Shown: positions 1 to 9,031 of the stretch, piece after piece
How positions within the stretch are numbered: the first letter of the stretch is position 1
Layout: the number at the start of each line of letters is the position of its first letter
Assembly: GCA_011772965.1 (NCBI GenBank)
Contig: WVYN01000014.1
Location: 95,091-159,090 of the forward strand
From: Gammaproteobacteria bacterium
GTDB taxonomy: Bacteria > Pseudomonadota > Gammaproteobacteria > Eutrophobiales > Eutrophobiaceae
Length of the DNA stretch: 64,000 nt
Direction of reading: 5' to 3'
Notes under the pieces: model-generated
Seen by the model: the letters and a program-made list of their open reading frames with translations, nothing else
The model's database searches: none
What the model was told of the DNA's origin: nothing
Made by a program: the position numbers and the translations under genes

Positions 1-273
1 GCTGCGGGTCATACCAATGCCATTATCAATAACACTCAAGGTATGATGTTTCTTGTCATATTCCACCCGGATTTTAAGATCACTGTCGCCTTCATAAAGG
101 CTGTCGTCCTGGAGTGCGGCAAAACGTAATTTGTCAGCGGCATCCGACGCATTCGAAATCAATTCACGCAGGAAGATCTCCTTGTTGCTATACAGTGAAT
201 GAATCATCAGGTCTAGTAATTGCTGAACCTCGGCCTGAAACCCCAGTGTTTCCTGTTTTGCTTCGACACTCAT
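1..273 (-). CDS. htpG: HtpG (Hsp90 chaperone), N-terminal part, runs off left edge
   Basis: Reading leftwards from the ATG at 271-273, the first 91 residues are visible and begin [20 protein letters not shown]. The ATP-binding Bergerat-fold motifs of Hsp90 are plain: the [20 protein letters not shown] helix with its catalytic Glu and ATP-contacting Asn, and the DNGIGMT loop at the cut edge. HtpG is the cytosolic ATP-dependent Hsp90 that matures and refolds client proteins. Only the N-terminal domain start lies in the window. An inverted repeat (296-313) sits just upstream. The gene is divergent from the TPR lipoprotein gene. Confidence 0.95.
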   Translation of the reverse strand, partial: MSVEAKQETLGFQAEVQQLLDLMIHSLYSNKEIFLRELISNASDAADKLRFAALQDDSLYEGDSDLKIRVEYDKKHHTLSVIDNGIGMTRS

Positions 274-295
274 GGCACTTTTTCCTCGGTTTTAA

Positions 296-313
296 TTAGA
301 GAATCTTCTCTAA
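296..313. promoter_or_regulatory. Inverted repeat upstream of htpG, possible operator
   Basis: TTAGAGAA-TC-TTCTCTAA is a perfect 8-bp inverted repeat with a 2-base centre, lying 22 bases upstream of the htpG ATG in the divergent htpG/lipoprotein spacer. The position and symmetry fit a dimeric regulator site or an mRNA 5'UTR hairpin. No regulator can be assigned from the sequence. The rest of the 274-559 spacer shows no gene. Confidence 0.35.
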
Positions 314-559
314 TCTAGGGCCATAGCTATGAAATTCAAGCCCCGGGGCCACGATACAGGTCATGGACCGTCGCGCTCGATGGCCAAGACCCGCTTGTTA
401 GCCCAATTTTCCCGGAACACCGGCAGTGGAAAAACTGGTATCCTCTCTGGTCATTGCTGAATTGAGCCGAAAATTTCCAGCAAATCAATAAACTCTATAC
501 CAACTCAGGGGCAAGTTTAAAATTTCTCCAAAATGACACCCAGCTGGGGGAAACGTCAA

Positions 560-1030
560 ATGATACAGCGAATCGTCATCATGGCATTCATCATATTGTT
601 ACTTACGGCCTGTGAACTGGCCCCGGTCAAGCAGGTACAGCAATCTGATAGTCTCATTAAGATCCAAAATCGGGCGGACCAGGCTTACTGGAACGAGGAC
701 TGGGAAACGGCAGAACAGGAGTATCTGACACTAACCAAGCAGGCTCCAGACGACGCCGAGTCCTGGTTTCGGCTGGGCAATGTCTATGCACAAACAGAAC
801 GGCTGGAAGCCTCGGTTACGGCCTACCGCGAAGCCCTGGCAAGGGATGACTCTAACAGCAAGGTCTGGCATAACCTGGGAATTGTGCAGCTGCGCCAGGC
901 CAGCACGACGTTCAACGAAATGATTGAACATACCAACGCTTCCGATCCGCTCAATCAACGGGCACGTTACATGCTTGATGCCATTACCCGGGCCATGGCC
1001 GCCCGATTTGGCGTTACCGTGACCGAGTAG
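560..1030 (+). CDS. TPR-repeat lipoprotein
   Basis: 156 residues from the ATG at 560; an upstream ATG at 533 would add nine residues ahead of the signal peptide, and 560 is preferred because GGGGGAAA lies just upstream. The N-terminus MIQRIVIMAFIILLLTAC is a lipoprotein signal with an ideal lipobox (L-T-A-C, Cys18), so the protein is probably anchored in a periplasm-facing membrane. Residues about 40-120 form two to three tetratricopeptide repeats (YWNEDWETAEQEY, ESWFRLGNVYAQTERLEASV, KVWHNLGIVQL). Such small TPR lipoproteins usually act as scaffolds for envelope complexes; the partner is unknown. mutS follows. Confidence 0.75.
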   Translation: MIQRIVIMAFIILLLTACELAPVKQVQQSDSLIKIQNRADQAYWNEDWETAEQEYLTLTKQAPDDAESWFRLGNVYAQTERLEASVTAYREALARDDSNSKVWHNLGIVQLRQASTTFNEMIEHTNASDPLNQRARYMLDAITRAMAARFGVTVTE

Positions 1031-1132
1031 AATGGTTTATCATGGCTGCCAGTGATGGAAACCTCGGGCCTTCCTCCAGTTTCCAAGCACCGGACAAGCC
1101 ATAACGTCCCTTGTGGGTACGAGGAATCGAGT

Positions 1133-3697
1133 TTGACTACGACAAATAAAAGTCAACAAACCCGCACCGAACACACACCGGTCATCCGCCAATACCTGGG
1201 CTTAAAGTCTCTACACCCTGACAAGCTGTTGTTCTTTCGCATGGGTGATTTCTATGAACTGTTTTTTGATGACGCCCGCAAGGTGGCGCGAATACTAGAT
1301 ATTGCACTTACCAGTCGTGGCCAATCCGGGGGGAAACCGGTTCCCATGGCAGGTGTGCCCTATCATGCGGCTGAAAATTACCTGGCCAGACTGATCCGCC
1401 AGGGAGAATCCGTGGTGATTTGTGAACAGATCGGTGATCCACAAACTTGCAAGGGGCCGGTAGAAAGGCAGATCGTACGCATCCTCACCCCGGGGACGGT
1501 GACTGATGACAGCATGTTGGAAAGCAGGACAGATAACCTGCTGTTGGCAATCCATGGTGACAAACATGACTTCGGGATCGCTGCACTTAACATGAGTTGT
1601 GGAAAACTGGTCTTGCACGAACTTTCTTCACTGGATGCCTTGATCAGCGAACTCGACCGGCTACGGCCTGCGGAGTTACTGGTCGCTGAGGGTTCAGGAC
1701 TTGGTGATCTGCTGACAAGGGTGTCTAAAGTCAATCCCCGTCCTGCCAGTGAGTTTGAAGTGGCTCAGGCCCTCTCACTGATTCGGAAACAATTCGGGAT
1801 ATCTGATCTCTCGGGATTTGGTTGCGAGGCTATGACTTTTGCCATCGCGGCTACCGGCTGCCTGCTTCACTACCTGCAAGAAACCCAGGCCAGCCAACTG
1901 CCACACCTTAATGGCATCAGGATCGAATCCAGTGATGAATGCATTATCCTCGACAGTATCAGTCGCCGTAACCTGGAATTAGACACCAGTCTTGGAGAGA
2001 ACAATACTCACACCCTGTTAAACATCATGGACACAACGGCCACGGCCATGGGTGGCCGTCTGTTACGACGTTGGTTGCATCGTCCCTTACGTAATCAGGA
2101 TGAACTGCGATTGCGCCATGCTGCGGTTGAGTCATTGATTCAAAACCGGCATTACCTGCAGTTGCTGGACCCCTTGCGTTCCATTAGCGATATTGAACGC
2201 ATCATGACACGGGTTGCTCTAAAATCTGCCCGCCCACGAGACCTGATTGCGTTACGGGATTCACTCAGGATAATCCCCGAACTGAAATCAGTGGTAAGTA
2301 AAATTGATTCTCCCTTGCTGCAACGGATTAATGATTCACTCAATGAATTTCCAGATGTAGTGTCATTACTCGACAGGGCCCTGCCGAAGCAGGTACCTAT
2401 TACCTTGCGTGATGGTGGCGTAATCGCAACAGGGTTTGACACGCAACTGGATGAACTAAGAAAGATGAGTGACAACGCCAGCGGCTTCTTGCATGAGCTT
2501 GAAACCAGGGAGCGTGCCCGGACCGGACTCTCGACACTCAAGGTCGGCTTCAACCGTGTTCATGGTTACTACCTTGAAATCAGTCGCGCACAAAGCGACC
2601 AGGCTCCGACAGATTATACCCGGCGGCAGACTCTGAAGGGCACGGAACGGTTCATTACCCCGGAATTGAAAAAATTCGAGGACGAGGTTTTGAGTGCACG
2701 GGAAAAAGCACTGATGCGAGAAAAATTTCTTTATGACCAACTGCTGGCAGATCTGCTGGGTGTTATCCATCAAATCCAGACAACCGTTGAACATATCGCC
2801 CAACTGGATGTAATTACCTGTTTCGCAGAACGCGCCATGAGCCTGGATCTCTCTGCGCCAGAACTCAAACAGCAAAGAGGCCTGTGTATCACTGGCGGAC
2901 GCCATCTGGTAGTTGAACAGATTCAATCCGGACCATTCATCGCCAATGATCTGAAACTGGATCCGGAAACTGACATGTTGATTATCACCGGGCCAAACAT
3001 GGGTGGTAAATCAACCTACATGCGGCAAACCGCATTAATCGTATTATTGGCCCACATCGGCAGTTTCGTACCGGCAGAACAGGCACAAATCGGACCTGTG
3101 GATCGGATATTTACCCGTATCGGTGCCGCCGATGATCTCGCTGGTGGTCGCTCCACCTTTATGGTGGAAATGACCGAAACCGCGAATATCCTCCATAATG
3201 CAACCCGTGAAAGTCTGGTATTGATGGATGAAATCGGTCGTGGGACCGGTACCCTGGATGGTCTTTCCCTGGCATGGGCGACAGCAGAGTATCTTGCCAT
3301 CGAAACTGCTGCGATGACCCTGTTCGCAACACACTTTTTTGAACTTACTCACTTGCCAGAGCGTCTTGAAAATGTCAGCAACGTCCATCTTGACGCGGTT
3401 GAACACGGCGATGATATTGTTTTCTTGCATGCAGTCAAACCTGGTCCGGCAAGCCATAGCTATGGACTGCAGGTTGCGCAACTCGCCGGTATTCCTAGAC
3501 GAGTCCTTGAACAGGCCCGTCTTTATATGCAAACCCTGGATCAACAACCGATTGAAAGCCTATCCAATAAAGATGAGGGACTATTCAAATCCAGGCACCA
3601 TGAAGCTCTGGATCAATTGGCCACACTGGATCTTGATGAACTAACACCCAGACAGGCACTGGACGTTCTCTATTCCTTGAAACGCAGCCTCGATTGA
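1133..3697 (+). CDS. mutS: DNA mismatch repair protein MutS
   Basis: Recognises base mismatches and small loops and starts methyl-directed repair with MutL. The open frame extends back to 1052, but a TTG at 1133 preceded by GAGGAA (1121-1126) gives 854 residues, almost exactly the E. coli length (853), and places the mismatch-wedge motif GDFYELF (F40, E42) correctly. The Walker A motif GPNMGGKST is near residues 620-628. DEIGRGT (Walker B/signature) and the [11 protein letters not shown] switch region follow, and the C-terminal tail is present. A hairpin followed by T residues (3760-3800) ends the transcript. Confidence 0.96.
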   Translation: MTTTNKSQQTRTEHTPVIRQYLGLKSLHPDKLLFFRMGDFYELFFDDARKVARILDIALTSRGQSGGKPVPMAGVPYHAAENYLARLIRQGESVVICEQIGDPQTCKGPVERQIVRILTPGTVTDDSMLESRTDNLLLAIHGDKHDFGIAALNMSCGKLVLHELSSLDALISELDRLRPAELLVAEGSGLGDLLTRVSKVNPRPASEFEVAQALSLIRKQFGISDLSGFGCEAMTFAIAATGCLLHYLQETQASQLPHLNGIRIESSDECIILDSISRRNLELDTSLGENNTHTLLNIMDTTATAMGGRLLRRWLHRPLRNQDELRLRHAAVESLIQNRHYLQLLDPLRSISDIERIMTRVALKSARPRDLIALRDSLRIIPELKSVVSKIDSPLLQRINDSLNEFPDVVSLLDRALPKQVPITLRDGGVIATGFDTQLDELRKMSDNASGFLHELETRERARTGLSTLKVGFNRVHGYYLEISRAQSDQAPTDYTRRQTLKGTERFITPELKKFEDEVLSAREKALMREKFLYDQLLADLLGVIHQIQTTVEHIAQLDVITCFAERAMSLDLSAPELKQQRGLCITGGRHLVVEQIQSGPFIANDLKLDPETDMLIITGPNMGGKSTYMRQTALIVLLAHIGSFVPAEQAQIGPVDRIFTRIGAADDLAGGRSTFMVEMTETANILHNATRESLVLMDEIGRGTGTLDGLSLAWATAEYLAIETAAMTLFATHFFELTHLPERLENVSNVHLDAVEHGDDIVFLHAVKPGPASHSYGLQVAQLAGIPRRVLEQARLYMQTLDQQPIESLSNKDEGLFKSRHHEALDQLATLDLDELTPRQALDVLYSLKRSLD

Positions 3698-3759
3698 GGC
3701 TGCTCCCCAATTTTGTTTTATATGAACCCGGAACGTCTATTGATCATCGCTTTGTTTGA

Positions 3760-3800
3760 CCTGCTCAATCAGTAATCAGGTTGAGAGGCTTTTTTTTCTT
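3760..3800 (+). terminator. Rho-independent terminator after mutS
   Basis: CCTGCTCAA (3760-3768) pairs with TTGAGAGG (3781-3788) with one bulged base, followed directly by CTTTTTTTTCTT. It lies about 60 bases after the mutS stop and just before the dead ABC gene, so that remnant probably lacks read-through transcription. Confidence 0.7.
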
Positions 3801-3826
3801 GTGCCCTTTTTTCTCTTTACCGGTTC

Positions 3827-4510
3827 ATTGCTATTGAAAAACAGCTGGTATTTTTTGCCAGGCTGCATGGACTGGACAAAGCATCTGCACAGGTAGAAGC
3901 TGAACGGGTCATTTCCAAAACCGGGATCCAGACACTGGTAAAACTATACCCGGAAACCCTGAGTCATGGCCAACGCATGAGAGTGATCTTGGCCCAGGCT
4001 TTAATCGGCAAACTGCAGATACTACTTCTAGATGAACCAACCTCTGGCCTGGATCCCGTGGCTGCTGCAGACGTCCGACAGATTATCTAGGACCTGCGAC
4101 AGCAACATACCCTGATCGTCAGTTCGCATAACCTGGAGGAGATCAGAAACGTATGCAATGAAATCATCGTTGTTGACGAAGGTTCAGTAATAAGACACTG
4201 TGCAATCCGCAAATTGCTGGAGCGACAGAAATCCCTGAATTTTCAGCTGAATGCCCCGGTAAGCAAGTCGCTCCTGGAAGCCATAGGCAACATTCCCGGC
4301 GTGGAGTCAGTGCAGCCGGACCGCATTGATAGCACCCGCCTGGCAGTGGTTTGCCGGATCGATAGCCCGAAATCGCTGCAATTTACTGTCATTGATTACA
4401 TTCGCGAACACGGCGCAACTGTATCTGGATTCAGGTCAGGTGGAGATTTTTCAGACCGGATAATCCAGTTGGTCAGCGGTGAAAACAGCGCTTTAAAAAC
4501 AACAAACTAA
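3827..4510 (+). pseudogene. ABC transporter ATPase, 5'-truncated with in-frame TAG
   Basis: One reading frame from about 3827 encodes the C-terminal two-thirds of a GldA/NosF-type ABC ATPase: EKQLVFFARLHGLDKASAQ, the signature-like LSHGQRMRVILAQAL, Walker B LLLDEPTSGLDP and the switch histidine VSSHNLEEI. Everything before this, including Walker A (about 80-90 residues), is missing. A TAG at 4088-4090 interrupts the frame between DVRQII and DLRQQHT, and homology continues in frame to the stop at 4508-4510. The longest ATG-initiated part (4214-4510, 98 residues) is only the C-terminal accessory domain. No permease gene is nearby. A decayed gene is the best reading. Confidence 0.88.
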
Positions 4511-4514
4511 TACT

Positions 4515-4543
4515 TTTTCAATGCCGCTAAAAAACGGTATGAT
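4515..4543 (+). promoter_or_regulatory. Sigma-70-type promoter for fdxA
   Basis: TTTTCA (4515-4520), a 17-base spacer and TATGAT (4538-4543) lie just upstream of the fdxA ribosome-binding region AGGTGAT. Spacing and -10 match are good and the -35 match is partial. Confidence 0.5.
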
Positions 4544-4580
4544 TAGCGCCAATTTTCCCGATGAACACAGGTGATAATAC

Positions 4581-4904
4581 ATGCCATTTGTAGTAACCCA
4601 GAATTGTATCAAGTGCAAATATACCGATTGTGTTGAGGTTTGCCCGGTTGACTGCTTTCATGAGGGCCCGAATATGCTGGTCATCGACCCGGATGAATGC
4701 ATTGATTGCACCCTTTGCGAGCCCGAGTGCCCGGTAAACGCCATCATGTCCGAGGAAGATGTCCCGGATAATATGAAGGAAATGGTAGAACTAAACGCCG
4801 AACTCTCAAGGGAATGGCCTGTGATCAATGAAATGAAAGACCCGCCCGCCGACGCGGATGAGTGGAAAGAAGTTCCGGATAAATTGAAATACCTGGAACG
4901 TTGA
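4581..4904 (+). CDS. fdxA: 7Fe ferredoxin FdxA
   Basis: A 107-residue ferredoxin of the Azotobacter FdI type, the usual family length. Cysteines fit the 7Fe pattern: C9, C17 and C50 for the [3Fe-4S] centre, and C21, C40, C43, C46 for the [4Fe-4S] centre; C12 and C25 are extra. The negatively charged C-terminal extension ([15 protein letters not shown]) is typical. It is a soluble low-potential electron carrier. The mutS-fdxA order is common in gammaproteobacteria, although a dead gene separates them here. It has its own promoter and terminator. Confidence 0.95.
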   Translation: MPFVVTQNCIKCKYTDCVEVCPVDCFHEGPNMLVIDPDECIDCTLCEPECPVNAIMSEEDVPDNMKEMVELNAELSREWPVINEMKDPPADADEWKEVPDKLKYLER

Positions 4905-4923
4905 CAACCGCTGATTGGAACGC

Positions 4924-4959
4924 AAAACCGGCTGACCCGATGGGCGGCCGGTTTTTTTA
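4924..4959 (+). terminator. Rho-independent terminator after fdxA
   Basis: AAAACCGGC (4924-4932) pairs with GCCGGTTTT (4947-4955), followed by TTT. It lies 20 bases after the fdxA stop. The rest of the 4905-5175 gap shows no gene. Confidence 0.85.
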
Positions 4960-5175
4960 CGTATCGCCGCCACCTTCTGCAGCTGTGACCTAGTGAAGAT
5001 AATTAATAATCGCTTTTTGCACAGTCTATTGCTAGACTTTTTCTCGGAAAATCAGCTAAATATAGCTGCTTCCTGAAACAGGCATAAGCAATAGGGTAGC
5101 ATCTCTGCTGGCTGGTTGCGGCCAAGAAACACAATGGTAAGGCTATGAATTCAGTAACACCTTGGCGGGCATGAC

Positions 5176-5922
5176 ATGAACACCGGGTTCGAAATCGCCA
5201 CCGCCTCGCACATCGGAAAACACCGACCTCATAATGAGGACAGTGTACTGACGGATAAAGCCCTGGCATTGGTCGTGATGGCCGATGGCATGGGTGGATA
5301 TAGGGCGGGCGAGGTGGCCAGTGCCATTGCAGTGACCACGATACACCAGGCCATTGAGACAGAGCGCCTGGGGAAAACGAAAAAGCGAGTCGACGGTCAC
5401 GAATCAGGTCTAATACGTCGGGCAATAAATCAAGCAAATTCAAATATTTATGCGATGGCCCGATCCAACCCGGATTGCTGTGGGATGGGTACTACGGTGA
5501 TTTGCAGCCTGCTAAGCGGTCAAAAACTGTTCGTTGGTAATGTCGGTGACTCGAGACTCTACCGCTACCGGGACAATAATCTCGAACAAATAACCCGAGA
5601 TCACACGCTGATACAGGAAATGATCGATCGCGGCATATATTCGCCCGAGGAAGCAAATGCCAAGATGCCCAAGAATCTGGTGACACGTGCACTGGGACTT
5701 GAGAACAATGTCGAGGTGGATATCGTGGAGGAAACAATCGTAACCGGGGATATATATTTGCTATGCACCGACGGATTGAATGATATGGTAAATGATGAAG
5801 AAATTCACTTAACCCTAAGTAAATATAGTGCTAATCTTGCACAGGCAGCGGGCAAGCTCGTGCAACTGGCCAATCATTACGGAGGAAAAGACAACATCTC
5901 CGTCGCGCTGGTGCGAATATAA
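5176..5922 (+). CDS. PP2C-type Ser/Thr protein phosphatase
   Basis: 248 residues, a single soluble PP2C/Stp1 catalytic domain. The metal-binding motifs appear in order: RPHNEDS near the N-terminus, VMADGMGGYRAGEVAS, GMGTTVICSLL, VGNVGDSRLYRYR, DHTLIQEM, LVTRALG, LLCTDGLNDMV and the terminal GGKDNISVALVRI. It dephosphorylates phospho-Ser/Thr proteins using Mn2+/Mg2+. The next gene encodes an FHA-domain phosphothreonine-binding protein, so the two likely belong to one Ser/Thr phosphorylation circuit. No kinase gene is in the window. Confidence 0.92.
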   Translation: MNTGFEIATASHIGKHRPHNEDSVLTDKALALVVMADGMGGYRAGEVASAIAVTTIHQAIETERLGKTKKRVDGHESGLIRRAINQANSNIYAMARSNPDCCGMGTTVICSLLSGQKLFVGNVGDSRLYRYRDNNLEQITRDHTLIQEMIDRGIYSPEEANAKMPKNLVTRALGLENNVEVDIVEETIVTGDIYLLCTDGLNDMVNDEEIHLTLSKYSANLAQAAGKLVQLANHYGGKDNISVALVRI

Positions 5923-5983
5923 AAGTAGCGACTTTATATCAATTTTAAACAGGATTTATTGAAGTAAGGGGACAAACAGAGCG

Positions 5984-6694
5984 ATGGCAAAGTTGGTTCT
6001 GAGCATGAATGGAGAGGTTCAAGGGGAGTACGAACTGAGCCAGGAACGGATGAGCATTGGCCGCAAGGCAGAAAATGATATCCAAATCGATAATCTTGCT
6101 GTCAGCGGCAAGCATGCCCTGATCATTACCATTCTTGATGACTCCTTCCTCGAAGATCTGGGCAGCACCAACGGTACCTATGTCAATGGAAAACTGGTCA
6201 AGAAGCACGCCCTGAAAGACGGTGATGTGATTGCTATTGGCAAGCATGAGCTGAAATACATCAATGAGAATGCTACCGCCAGTGATGATGAATTTGAAAA
6301 GACCATGATCATCAAACCGGGTTCAGCCAGCGCTGCAGTTGCCGCTGCCCAGGCAGCTGAAAAAGCCGGTGCCAAGGCAGAAAATGTCTCTCTCTCATCT
6401 ACAAATGCCCCGGCCGGGATGCCGCTGGCCCGCTTGACCGTGCTCAACGGCCCAATAGCCGGTAAGGAGCTGGAACTGAGCAAGGCATTGGTCACCCTGG
6501 GTAAACCGGGTACTCAGGTTGCCGTTATATCGCGCAGGCCCCAGGGTTATTTTCTGACCCATATTGAAAGTGACGGTGATGGCAAGCGTTATCCAGTTGT
6601 TAACGGTGAACCTATCGGGCCCAAGGCCTATCAGTTGAAAAACTCCGATTTGATCGAACTTGCCGGTATCAAGATGGAGTTCACAGCCGGTTAA
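5984..6694 (+). CDS. FHA-domain protein
   Basis: 236 residues, no signal peptide. Residues about 1-95 form a canonical FHA domain with the phosphothreonine-binding motifs SIGRKAENDIQ, VSGKHALI and DLGSTNGTYVNG. After an Ala-rich linker (about 115-140) comes a second FHA-like fold (about 146-235, LTVLNGPIAGKELELS to LIELAGIKMEF) lacking the GR...SxxH signature, so it is probably degenerate. It follows the PP2C gene by 61 bases on the same strand. It is likely a phosphothreonine-reading adaptor; the partner is unknown. Confidence 0.85.
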   Translation: MAKLVLSMNGEVQGEYELSQERMSIGRKAENDIQIDNLAVSGKHALIITILDDSFLEDLGSTNGTYVNGKLVKKHALKDGDVIAIGKHELKYINENATASDDEFEKTMIIKPGSASAAVAAAQAAEKAGAKAENVSLSSTNAPAGMPLARLTVLNGPIAGKELELSKALVTLGKPGTQVAVISRRPQGYFLTHIESDGDGKRYPVVNGEPIGPKAYQLKNSDLIELAGIKMEFTAG

Positions 6695-6722
6695 TTTCTT
6701 CGGCGGTCTTCTCCGTCGGCAA

Positions 6723-7157
6723 CTACAGCAAGCGCATGATTTTCTCCAGGTAGTCGGCCTCATCCGGTATGGCCTGCTCGCGTTGGGCACGCCAGAGCAC
6801 TTCGCCCAGGCAATCCAGCATCCGGTGTTCTGCCTCCAGCGTGGAATTCATTTTCCGGGCAAGCTGTTCATGCAGGTTACGTATTCCCGGCGGCCTGTCG
6901 GTACTGACCTGTTCGCGGATCGCGATATGCATTCCCATGTGTAGAAAGGGATTACTCATACCGGATTCCGGAGTAAATTCCTGTGCCAATGCAGCTTCTC
7001 CCTTGTCGAGATAATGATGATATTCCGGATGTTCAAGTATGACCTGCAGGACCATATCTTCCATGGGTTCAAGTACGCTTCCTGTTTTATATTTCTTCCA
7101 GACAGACAGGAAATAACGCCGGGAGTCATCACGATCCTGAATAAAGGGCCCTGTCAT
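6723..7157 (-). CDS. DUF1841 family protein
   Basis: 144 residues of the uncharacterised DUF1841 family, recognised by EHPEYHHYLDKGEAAL, NPFLHMGMHIAIREQVSTDRP and LGEVLWRAQREQ. The start at 7157 is chosen because the ATG overlaps the nth stop as TGATG, indicating translational coupling; the open frame itself reaches 7184. The conserved His residues (HMGMHIAIREQ) could bind metal, but no activity is known. Its coupling to nth suggests co-expression with base-excision repair but does not prove a repair role. Confidence 0.8.
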   Translation of the reverse strand: MTGPFIQDRDDSRRYFLSVWKKYKTGSVLEPMEDMVLQVILEHPEYHHYLDKGEAALAQEFTPESGMSNPFLHMGMHIAIREQVSTDRPPGIRNLHEQLARKMNSTLEAEHRMLDCLGEVLWRAQREQAIPDEADYLEKIMRLL

Positions 7158-7795
7158 CAGAGATAATCCTTCTTCTGCTTCCACTCACACAGATCTTCAA
7201 TAAGGCACGACCCGCACAGTGGTTTACGGGCCATACAGACATAACGACCATGCAAGATAAGCCAATGATGCGCATTCTTTTTAAATTCTTCCGGTATAAA
7301 CTTCATAAGTTTCATTTCAACTTCCAGCACATTTTTACCGGGTGCTATACCGGTTCGGTTGGCTACCCGAAAGATATGGGTGTCCACAGCGATCGTTGGC
7401 TGACCGAAAGCCGTATTCAGGATCACATTGGCTGTTTTCCTGCCCACACCTGGAAGCCTTTCAAGTGATTCCCGGTCGCTGGGCACCTTGCCTCCATGTT
7501 CTTTGACCAGGATTCGGGAGGTTTTCATAATGTTTTCGGCCTTGGCATTATAAAGGCCAATAGTACGTACATACCTTTTCAGTTTCGAAAGGCCAAGGGC
7601 AAGTATGGCCTCTGGGGTGTTGGCAACCTTGAACAGCTTTGTCGTTGCCTTATTGACACCAACATCTGTAGCCTGGGCAGAGAGGATAACAGCGACAAGT
7701 AACTCAAACGGATTGTGATGTTTCAATTCGGTCTTTGGCTTCGGATTCTGTTTCCGAAACCTTTCGAATATTTCAGTCCGTTTCTGTCTATTCAC
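7157..7795 (-). CDS. nth: Endonuclease III (DNA glycosylase/AP lyase)
   Basis: 212 residues. It removes oxidised pyrimidines and cleaves the abasic site. The helix-hairpin-helix LPGVGRKTAN carries the catalytic Lys120, Asp138 lies in VDTHIFRV, and the C-terminal [4Fe-4S] loop has C187-X6-C194-X2-C197-X5-C203, all at the E. coli positions. It is preceded by an rnfE-like gene, as in E. coli (rsxE-nth), and coupled to DUF1841. Confidence 0.97.
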   Translation of the reverse strand: MNRQKRTEIFERFRKQNPKPKTELKHHNPFELLVAVILSAQATDVGVNKATTKLFKVANTPEAILALGLSKLKRYVRTIGLYNAKAENIMKTSRILVKEHGGKVPSDRESLERLPGVGRKTANVILNTAFGQPTIAVDTHIFRVANRTGIAPGKNVLEVEMKLMKFIPEEFKKNAHHWLILHGRYVCMARKPLCGSCLIEDLCEWKQKKDYL

Positions 7796-7810
7796 TAAAA
7801 TTAGTAGTGC

Positions 7811-8371
7811 TCAAGTAGAAACGGGGACTGCGTTGGCCGCAAATAATGACCTCAACCAGTTAAAACCGGCAATCAGAAAACCGAGGAGAAGAAAAGCACC
7901 GGACGAGCCATTCAGTAAATCAGACGCAATAAACTGGCGCAAGGAGCCCACACATGTTAATACAATAAAGACAGCAAAACAGGTCAGCAATCCAGTCATT
8001 ACTGACTTGATCAAACCATCGGCAAGGGCCACCTCCTCGGCATGTGTTAGCACCAGACAATTCATGACCAGTAACAAAATATAAATACCCAGGCTGGCAT
8101 GAACTTCGTATGCCAGGTATTGCATGCCTGTGGAAACCAGTGAAACGACCAGCGCAGACAATATCAGGATCATGATCATCCTGATGTGATATGGGATTAG
8201 GTTACGTATCAAGGCTATCAATACACCAAGAGAGAGCAAACAGGATATAAATACTACACTCATGTTCAGGGCCGATTGAATGTTGATCGTGGTTATCAGC
8301 AAGGGACAAACCCCGAGCACCAGGTAGAGCGGATAACGATTCATATCCAGGATGAATATTCCGGGTTTCAT
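7811..8371 (-). CDS. RnfE/RsxE-like membrane electron-transport subunit (orphan)
   Basis: 186 residues with about six hydrophobic segments, similar to the RnfA/RnfE (NqrD/NqrE) family: GVCPLL near residue 22, IRNLIPYHIRM, and LLLVMNCLVLTHAEE with Cys105. The two cysteines (C22, C105) match those reported to hold the intramembrane Fe-S centre in the Nqr/Rnf fold. It is shorter than usual for RnfE (about 200-230) and none of rnfABCDG is adjacent: a 236-base gap and an HU gene lie upstream. It may be a remnant of an rnf-nth operon or a divergent stand-alone paralogue. The gap 8372-8607 holds only a stem-loop. Confidence 0.7.
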   Translation of the reverse strand: MKPGIFILDMNRYPLYLVLGVCPLLITTINIQSALNMSVVFISCLLSLGVLIALIRNLIPYHIRMIMILILSALVVSLVSTGMQYLAYEVHASLGIYILLLVMNCLVLTHAEEVALADGLIKSVMTGLLTCFAVFIVLTCVGSLRQFIASDLLNGSSGAFLLLGFLIAGFNWLRSLFAANAVPVST

Positions 8372-8566
8372 AAATTCATTATAGAAATTTCAGCACCAGA
8401 ACAAATCATAATGCAATAAAGTTGAGTCGATTGGCAAATATTGCCAGGCGGGAACGAACTGTAGTTCCTATATTCTGGAACTTAAGCAGTTGCTGGCGAA
8501 CTGTGTGACCAGCCAGGCACTGTATTGAAGCGGGAAACTGTCTGGGAAAGACAGCAGGGAAATCAT

Positions 8567-8588
8567 ACCGGTGCTTCCCTGCACCGGT
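8567..8588. repeat. Perfect stem-loop between the rnfE-like and HU genes
   Basis: ACCGGTGC-TTCCCT-GCACCGGT: an 8-bp perfect stem with a 6-base loop, 19 bases beyond the HU stop. It lacks a U-tract on either strand, so it could protect the HU mRNA 3' end or be a weak terminator. Confidence 0.5.
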
Positions 8589-8607
8589 GACAATACTAAA
8601 AGCTGGT

Positions 8608-8943
8608 TTAACTTGCCATTTCTTTAGCGGCTTTCAAAGCCAACGCCCTGACAGAGGTCGAAGCTGGCTTGGCCTTGATCATAATCTCTTCACCAGTGAA
8701 CGGGTTTCTGCCGGGCCTTGCCTTAGTGGCCGGTTTTTTCACCGTTTTCATTTTGACGCCCAGTTCCGGTACAACAAATATACCACATGCCCTTGGTTTG
8801 AGGTGGCGTCTGGCCTGATCAGCCAACGAGACCAGAACGGCCTTGACATCTTTCTTGGATACCCCGGTTTCCTCAGAAATTTCAGCAATGATCTGGGCCT
8901 TGGTTTGGCGTTCTTTAAACGCCGTTGATTTTGCACTAGACAT
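8608..8943 (-). CDS. HU-family DNA-binding protein
   Basis: 111 residues, about 20 longer than standard HU. The N-terminal KAQIIAEISEETGVSKKDVKAVL helices and the beta-arm RPGRNPFTGEEIMIKAKPAS, with the intercalating Pro, identify an HU/IHF-fold protein. The segment HLKPRACGIFVVPELGVKMKTVKKPATK replaces the normal beta-sheet with extra Lys/Thr residues, a variant seen in several gammaproteobacteria. It is probably a nucleoid-associated, DNA-bending protein. Monocistronic. Confidence 0.9.
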   Translation of the reverse strand: MSSAKSTAFKERQTKAQIIAEISEETGVSKKDVKAVLVSLADQARRHLKPRACGIFVVPELGVKMKTVKKPATKARPGRNPFTGEEIMIKAKPASTSVRALALKAAKEMAS

Positions 8944-9031
8944 ATTATCTCCTTTGAAAATTGATAAACCCCGTTCAGAAATTGAATGATACCAGAATTA
9001 TAATAAGGTTTGAAAACATCATGAAATTACC

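Noticed and set aside
4214..4510. 98-residue ORF as an independent gene
   Set aside because: It is the C-terminal piece of the broken ABC ATPase: homology runs in frame from upstream through the TAG at 4088.
5003..5443. Minus-strand ORFs over the PP2C gene
   Set aside because: Composition and position mark them as shadows of the PP2C coding frame with no homology.
8567..8588. Stem-loop as a rho-independent terminator
   Set aside because: No run of T follows the hairpin on either strand.
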